From assembly GCA_020633515.1 (NCBI GenBank), contig JACKDM010000022.1, forward strand, positions 10,345-74,344: a DNA stretch of 64,000 nt, read 5' to 3'. This document shows, in pieces, positions 59,534 to 64,000 of this stretch (the first letter of the stretch is position 1; every line of letters starts with the position of its first letter). The notes below the pieces were generated by a model that saw nothing but the letters and a program-made list of their open reading frames with translations, was not told where the DNA came from and made no database searches. The DNA is from Myxococcales bacterium (GTDB taxonomy: Bacteria > Myxococcota > Bradymonadia > UBA7976 > UBA1532). The translations under genes and the position numbers were made by a program.

Positions 59534-61615
59534 ATGACCGACCCCGTCGCTCACCGCGAGGCGCTGCGGCGCCGTTGCCGGCTGCTGTTGCAGCGCCATC
59601 TCCGCCGCCATTGGTATCGCGTCGCCGGGGGCGAGGGGCACCTCGGGCACCTCTTCGTCTCGCTCGACGAGACCCGCGCGACGCTGCTCGGGGAGGTGGC
59701 CGAGCCGCCGCTGCGGCTGCCGCCGGTGGCGGCGCTGGATGCGGCGGTGGCGGAGAGCCGGGCGGGGGAGGCGGCGCTGGTCGAGGGGCTGCCGGTCGCG
59801 GTGCTCGGGGCGCTCGGGCTCGATGAAGACAGCCGGGAGCTCTTGCTGATGACGGCGGCGCTGCAAGGGGATCCGGCGCTGCTGCGGGTCGCGCGGCCGC
59901 TGTGGGGGGAGGGGGCGCAGCCGACGGCGGGGTTCCTGGTCGAGCTGTGCGCCGACGACGCGGCGCACCGGCGGCGGCTGGAGCAGGCGCTGCTGCCCGA
60001 CTGGCCGCTGCGGCGGCTGCGGTTGCTGACGCTCGGTGAGGGGCGCTGGCGGCCGGTGACGCCGCCGCTGGAGCGGCCGGCGGTCGCGGCGGTGTCGGTG
60101 GAGCGGCTGGTCGCGGGGGATCCGCCGTTCGCCGACGACGCGCCGGTGGGGGCGCTCGCGGTCGAGGTCGAGGGGCCGACGCCCGAGGCGCTGGTGCTCG
60201 CCGATCCGGCGCGGGTCGCGCGCATCCTCGACGCGCTGGCGCAGGGGCACGATCCGGCGCCGGTGGTGCTGATCGGGCCGCCGGGGAGCGGGCGGCGCAC
60301 GGTGGCGCGGGCGCACGCGCTGGCGGCGGGGCGGGTGCTGTTGCGGGTCGAGCCGGCGGCGCTGCCGATGGACGCGGCGGGCTTCGACGCGGCGCTCGGG
60401 GCGCTGCTGCGCGACGCGCGGCTGGCCGATGGGGTGGTGCTGCTGCGCGCCGATGCGCTCGCCGACAAGGACGATCGGCGGCTCGGCGTGCTCGCGCGGC
60501 TCGTCGAGGCGATGCGGCCGGCGATCGTGGTGAGCGTGACGCCCGAGGCGGCGCCGGCGGTGACCGCGGCGCTGCCGGCGGCGCGGATCGCGGCGCTCGA
60601 AGGGGGCGACGTCGACACCCGCAAGCAGCTCTATGCGCGGCTGCTGGTGCAGCACGCCTTCGATCTGAGCCGCCGGCAGCTCGGCAAGCTCGTCGACACC
60701 TACCGGCTGCACCCGGGTGACCTCGACCGCGCGCTCGTCGACGTGCGCGCGACGAGCGAAGGCGAGGGGCTGGAGCGGCGCGCGTTCGATCGGGCGGTGC
60801 GGCGGCAGGTGCGCAGCCGGCTCGGGGATCTGGCGACGCCGATCACGACCTCGCAGCGCTGGGAGGATCTGGTCGTCGACGAGGAGCAGCGGGCGACGAT
60901 CGACGAGATCATCGCGCACGCCCGCCACCGCACCGAGGTCTTCGAAGACTGGGGCTTCGCCGGCAAGATCGGCGGGCGCGGGCGGGGGCTCGCGTGCCTG
61001 TTCAGCGGGCCGCCGGGGACCGGCAAGACGATGACCGCGTCGTTGATCGCCAAGGCGCTCGAGCTCGAGTGTTACCTCGTCGACCTCTCGCGGGTGGTCG
61101 ACAAGTACATCGGCGAGACCGAGAAGAACCTCGGCCGCCTCTTCGACGAGGCGTCGCGGGCGCCGGTGGTGCTGCTCTTCGACGAGGCCGACAGCCTCTT
61201 CGCGGCGCGCACCCAGGTCGAGAGCAGCAACGACCGCTACGCCAACCTCGAGGTGAACTTCCTGCTTCAGCGCATGGAGCGCTTCGAGGGGATCTCGGTG
61301 CTGACGACCAACCGCGAGACGGCGATCGATCCGGCGTTCAAGCGGCGGCTGCGGTTCCGGTTGCACTTCGACCTGCCCGGGGAGGCCGATCGGGAGCGGC
61401 TGTGGCGCACGATGGTGCCGCCGGGGCTGCCGATCGCGCCCGATATCGACTGGCTCGCGCTCGCCCGGCAGTGGGAGATGTCGGGCGCGATCATCCGCAA
61501 CGCCATGCTGCGCGCGGCGTTTCTGGCGGCGGCGCGCAAGCGGCCGCTCGACGAGTTGCTGATCCGCGAGGCGGCGCGCTCGGAGCTGTTCGAGATGGGG
61601 CGGCTCGGGAGCTGA
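59534..61615 (+). CDS. Tandem-AAA ATPase with a degenerate first module
   Basis: 693 residues. The N-terminal 200 residues are helical. The first P-loop (GPPGSGRRT, about residue 258) has Arg in place of the Walker A Lys, so it is probably inactive. The second AAA module is complete: GPPGTGKT, VVDKYIGETEKNLGRLFDEA, Walker B LLFDEADSLF, NDRYANLEVNFLLQRME and TTNRETAIDPAFKRRL with arginine fingers. This two-module form is like the AAA ATPases encoded with extracellular contractile-injection systems, but no tail or sheath genes are present here. Upstream of pilT on the same strand with a 55-nt gap. Confidence 0.88.
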   Translation: MTDPVAHREALRRRCRLLLQRHLRRHWYRVAGGEGHLGHLFVSLDETRATLLGEVAEPPLRLPPVAALDAAVAESRAGEAALVEGLPVAVLGALGLDEDSRELLLMTAALQGDPALLRVARPLWGEGAQPTAGFLVELCADDAAHRRRLEQALLPDWPLRRLRLLTLGEGRWRPVTPPLERPAVAAVSVERLVAGDPPFADDAPVGALAVEVEGPTPEALVLADPARVARILDALAQGHDPAPVVLIGPPGSGRRTVARAHALAAGRVLLRVEPAALPMDAAGFDAALGALLRDARLADGVVLLRADALADKDDRRLGVLARLVEAMRPAIVVSVTPEAAPAVTAALPAARIAALEGGDVDTRKQLYARLLVQHAFDLSRRQLGKLVDTYRLHPGDLDRALVDVRATSEGEGLERRAFDRAVRRQVRSRLGDLATPITTSQRWEDLVVDEEQRATIDEIIAHARHRTEVFEDWGFAGKIGGRGRGLACLFSGPPGTGKTMTASLIAKALELECYLVDLSRVVDKYIGETEKNLGRLFDEASRAPVVLLFDEADSLFAARTQVESSNDRYANLEVNFLLQRMERFEGISVLTTNRETAIDPAFKRRLRFRLHFDLPGEADRERLWRTMVPPGLPIAPDIDWLALARQWEMSGAIIRNAMLRAAFLAAARKRPLDELLIREAARSELFEMGRLGS

Positions 61616-61657
61616 TTCCTCACGAGACCCCCATTGTCCCCCGGCGGCGGAAGGGGG

Positions 61658-61663
61658 TAGTTT
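61658..61663 (+). promoter_or_regulatory. TAGTTT -10 box, 7 nt before pilT
   Basis: TAGTTT ends 7 nt before GTG 61671, the same spacing as other leaderless-type promoters in the window. It favours GTG 61671 over the in-frame TTG at 61662, although an AAGGGGG tract near the TTG is an alternative ribosome-binding site. Confidence 0.38.
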
Positions 61664-61670
61664 GACCCCC

Positions 61671-62780
61671 GTGATCGACCTCACCGCCATCCTCAAGGTC
61701 GCCGTCGAGAACGGCGCGTCCGACGTGCACCTCAAGCCGGGGCTGCCGCCGCTGTTCCGCGTCGACTCGGGGCTCGTGCCGCTGCGCAACGGGGCGCGGC
61801 TCGGGGTCGAGCAGCTCGCGGCGTTCTTCCAGGCGATGGCGCCGCCGCCGGTGCAGGAGGAGCTCGCGCGCAACCGGGAGGTGGACTTCGCCTACGCGGT
61901 GCGCGACCTCGGCCGCTTCCGGGTCAACGCCTACCAGCAGCGCCGCAGCCTCGCGATCGTGCTGCGGGTGATCCCCGACGAGGTGCGCTCGATCGAGGCG
62001 CTCAACCTGCCGAAGGTGGTGCATCGCATCGCCAACGAGCAGCGCGGGCTCGTGCTCGTCACCGGCGCGACCGGCTCGGGCAAGAGCACGACGCTCGCGG
62101 CGATCATCAATGAGATCAACACTCAGCGCACCGCGCACATCCTGACGATCGAAGATCCCATCGAGTATGTCTTCCGCGACCGGCGCAGCATCATCAGTCA
62201 GCGTGAGGTCGGGGTCGACACCCGGAGCTTCGCGCGGGCGCTGCGGGCGGCGCTGCGGCAGGATCCCGATGTCATCCTGGTGGGTGAGATGCGCGACCAG
62301 GAGACGATCGAGACGGCGTTGACGGCGGCCGAGACGGGGCATCTGGTGCTGTCGACGCTGCACACGGTCGACGCGGTCGAGACCATCAACCGCATCGTGC
62401 ATGCCTTCCCGCCGCATCAGCATCAGCAGATCCGGATCGCGGCGGCGGCGACGATCAAGGCGGTGATCAGCCAGCGATTGCTCAAGCGCGCCGATGGGCG
62501 GGGGCGGGTGCCGGCGCTCGAGGTGATGCTCGCGACCGCGCGGGTGCGGGAGCTGATCGCCGAGGAGGGGCGCTTGCAGGAGCTGCGCGAAGCCATCGCC
62601 GAGGGTCATTCCACCTATGGCATGCAGACCTTCGACCAGTCATTGATGGTGCTGCTCAAGGATGGCCTGATCACACGAGAAGAGGCGTTGAAGAACGTCA
62701 CCAACAAGGATGACTTCCTCTTGCGGTTGCAAGGCGTCAGCGGCGCGAGCGACGTGGCGTGGCAGGGTTTCGAACGGTGA
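61671..62780 (+). CDS. pilT: Type IV pilus retraction ATPase PilT
   Basis: 369 residues (372 if the TTG at 61662 is used). N-terminal ENGASDVHLKPGLPPLFRV is the PAS-like PilT N-domain. Walker A GATGSGKST, Asp box ILTIEDPIEYV, Walker B VILVGEMRDQETIETAL and His box HLVLSTLHT are all present, and the C-terminus has QSLMVLLKDGLITREEAL. It is a cytosolic hexameric motor that depolymerises type IV pili for twitching or gliding. It overlaps the next gene by GTGA, which is not a pilus gene. Confidence 0.95.
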   Translation: MIDLTAILKVAVENGASDVHLKPGLPPLFRVDSGLVPLRNGARLGVEQLAAFFQAMAPPPVQEELARNREVDFAYAVRDLGRFRVNAYQQRRSLAIVLRVIPDEVRSIEALNLPKVVHRIANEQRGLVLVTGATGSGKSTTLAAIINEINTQRTAHILTIEDPIEYVFRDRRSIISQREVGVDTRSFARALRAALRQDPDVILVGEMRDQETIETALTAAETGHLVLSTLHTVDAVETINRIVHAFPPHQHQQIRIAAAATIKAVISQRLLKRADGRGRVPALEVMLATARVRELIAEEGRLQELREAIAEGHSTYGMQTFDQSLMVLLKDGLITREEALKNVTNKDDFLLRLQGVSGASDVAWQGFER

Positions 62781-64000
62781 AGCGTGTCGGGCTCTGGTTG
62801 CTGGTGGTCTTGTGTCTCTGCGAGGGCGCGCTCGCGGCCGATCTGCGGATCGCGGTGGGTGATCTGGCCGGGGCGCGGGTGGGGCGGCGGGAGCTGATCG
62901 CGTTCCAGCGGGCGCTGACCCGGCTCGGGGGCGTCGAGATCCAGTCCACGGCAGACTTCAAGAAGCAGGCGGGCGCGATGCGGGTGAGCGACATCATCCC
63001 GCAGGACGCGGCGGCGCTGACCGAGGTCTCGGGGGTGCTCGAGGTCGACGTGGTGCTGTATGGCGCGATCGTGCCGCCCGATGAGCGGACGTGGCCGGGG
63101 GCGCGGGGCGGCGATCGGGTGATGCTGTTGTCGGTGTACTCGGGGCGCGACGGGCGCTTCGTGAGCGAAGAGGTGGTGCAGATCCGGGGCGGGCGGCTGA
63201 CCGACGCGGTGTGGCGCGCGGCGGCGACGGCGGTGGAGCCGTGGCTGGGCGAGGCGGCGACGGTCGCGCCGCCGCCGGAGCCGACGTTCCGGCCCGAGCC
63301 GGTGGAGCCGGCCCCGCAGCCGCGGGTGCGGCGGCGCACGCCGGAGGAGGTCGACCTCGACAGCGGCGCGTCGTGGCCGCTGGTGCGGCTCGCGGCGGGG
63401 CTCGCGCTGCTGTCGCGTGACTTCGACTACACCGCGGCGCCCGACTCGCCGCTGTTCGGTGAGGGCGGGGTGCAGTATGCCTCGTCGCTGGTGCCGGGCT
63501 TCGCGCTCGACGGGGAGCTGTTTCCGCTCTCGCGCAGCGTCGAGGGTGCCTTGCGCGGGCTCGGGGTCGGGGTGGGCTTCGAGAAGGTGTTCCTGTCGAC
63601 GGAGTCGACGATCACGGGGCCGGATGGCATGCAGCAGTCGGCGAGCCTCGAGACGAGTCATAGTCATCTGACGCTGCGGGTGCTGTATCGCTACTTCTTC
63701 GAGGGCGGGGCCGAGGTGGGGGGGGACGTGGGGCTCGGGTTCCTGACGTTCAGCATCCAGGACAACCCGGAGTACAACGGGGTCGCCTACACCTACCTGA
63801 GCCTCGGCGCGTGCGGGCGGGTGCCGCTCGGCTCACCGCTGCTCGCGCTCGACGTGCGGGGCGCGCTGCTGCCGTGGGCGGGGGTGGGGGACTCGGCGGC
63901 GGAGCTCGGCGGCGAGGTGTCGACGTGGGGCTATCGGCTCTACGGTGGGATCGCGTCGCAGGTGGCGGCGGTGAGCGTGCAGGTGGGGGTGGAGCTGACG
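62777..64000 (+). CDS. Secreted envelope protein, C-terminus beyond the window
   Basis: 408 codons are open from a GTG overlapping the pilT stop (GTGA) to the window edge. A signal peptide (MKRVGLWLLVVLCLCEGALA-A) is followed by an alpha/beta domain (about 22-155: IAVGDLAGARVGRRELIAFQRAL, VDVVLYGAIVPP, VMLLSVYSGRDG). A Pro/Glu-rich hinge comes next, then from about 205 a beta-strand pattern (LRVLYRYFFEGGAEVGGDVGLGFL, YLSLGACGRVPLG) like an outer-membrane barrel. Reading continues in frame with no stop, so the gene is cut by the window. The alpha/beta part resembles a TolB/FlgT-like periplasmic domain only loosely; function unknown. Confidence 0.8.
   Translation, partial: MKRVGLWLLVVLCLCEGALAADLRIAVGDLAGARVGRRELIAFQRALTRLGGVEIQSTADFKKQAGAMRVSDIIPQDAAALTEVSGVLEVDVVLYGAIVPPDERTWPGARGGDRVMLLSVYSGRDGRFVSEEVVQIRGGRLTDAVWRAAATAVEPWLGEAATVAPPPEPTFRPEPVEPAPQPRVRRRTPEEVDLDSGASWPLVRLAAGLALLSRDFDYTAAPDSPLFGEGGVQYASSLVPGFALDGELFPLSRSVEGALRGLGVGVGFEKVFLSTESTITGPDGMQQSASLETSHSHLTLRVLYRYFFEGGAEVGGDVGLGFLTFSIQDNPEYNGVAYTYLSLGACGRVPLGSPLLALDVRGALLPWAGVGDSAAELGGEVSTWGYRLYGGIASQVAAVSVQVGVELT

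Noticed and set aside
59534..61615. A contractile injection system locus based on the two-module AAA ATPase.
   Set aside because: No sheath, tube, baseplate or spike gene is present in the window; the ATPase type alone is insufficient.

Overview
The window is a very GC-rich (roughly 73 %) chromosomal segment of a Gram-negative bacterium, densely packed with genes on both strands. Secreted lipoproteins with long Gly-Glu repeat linkers, MopE-type Cys/Asp repeats (a CDG..DDCDG-like pattern), PEGA/TPR-type proteins, three Ser/Thr protein kinases, outer-membrane porins, a PilT ATPase and an MCE lipid transporter all point to a Myxococcota/Bradymonadota-like (former Deltaproteobacteria) predator or soil/aquatic organism. 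That placement is an inference from gene content. No rRNA, tRNA, CRISPR array, integrase or recognisable insertion sequence was seen.

Layout. 1-2846: a RavA/ViaA-like MoxR ATPase and VWA pair, divergent from the site-2 protease RseP. 2863-6324: a zinc-ribbon Ser/Thr kinase with a secreted TPR/PEGA-like partner, divergent from a second TPR/two-TM protein. 6335-17114: a frameshifted MopE-type secreted protein, then a membrane protein, an atypical kinase and a 1332-residue zinc-ribbon/coiled-coil protein that look like one operon. 17107-24719: methyltransferase, NUDIX/winged-helix (NrtR-like) protein, RluA pseudouridine synthase, nicotinamidase with an operator-like palindrome in its promoter, a receptor kinase fused to an oligopeptide-binding (SBP5) sensor, and a Nit-type amidase. 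24812-26943: a MacB/LolCDE-type ABC exporter. 26944-27938: a lower-GC patch with the wreck of a HEPN-domain gene and a small ORF fragment.

27983-34760: an outer-membrane-like protein, threonine aldolase, a TPR lipoprotein and an MCE/Mla-type transporter with two different ATPases and two different permeases, almost all joined by 4-nt start/stop overlaps. 34779-42830 (minus strand): a DUF3105 lipoprotein, a small cytosolic protein, and a porin / CehA-type metallohydrolase / EF-hand-like / lipoprotein operon. 42966-47324: cNMP-patatin phospholipase, amphipathic-repeat lipoprotein, c-type cytochrome lipoprotein, SirB1-like and gamma-glutamylcyclotransferase-like genes.

47388-50591: a translationally coupled SDR / RidA / crotonase / acyl-CoA dehydrogenase operon. 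50665-54851: two Gly-Glu-repeat lipoproteins with an intervening 17-bp tandem array. 54858-59436 (minus): signal peptidase I, HutF, an AAA/PD-(D/E)XK protein and a methyltransferase. 59534-64000: a tandem-AAA ATPase, PilT and a truncated envelope protein.

Recurring themes are: envelope construction and lipid traffic (RseP, MCE, porin, lipoproteins, LepB); membrane-spanning kinases paired with secreted proteins; pervasive translational coupling; and a set of genes whose only promoter-like element is a TAnnnT box 6-8 nt before the start codon, suggesting leaderless mRNAs. The observations I consider most worth following are the predicted asymmetric heterodimeric MCE transporter ATPase, the kinase-SBP5 receptor fusion, the atypical kinase operon, the NAD-salvage operator and the broken HEPN gene.
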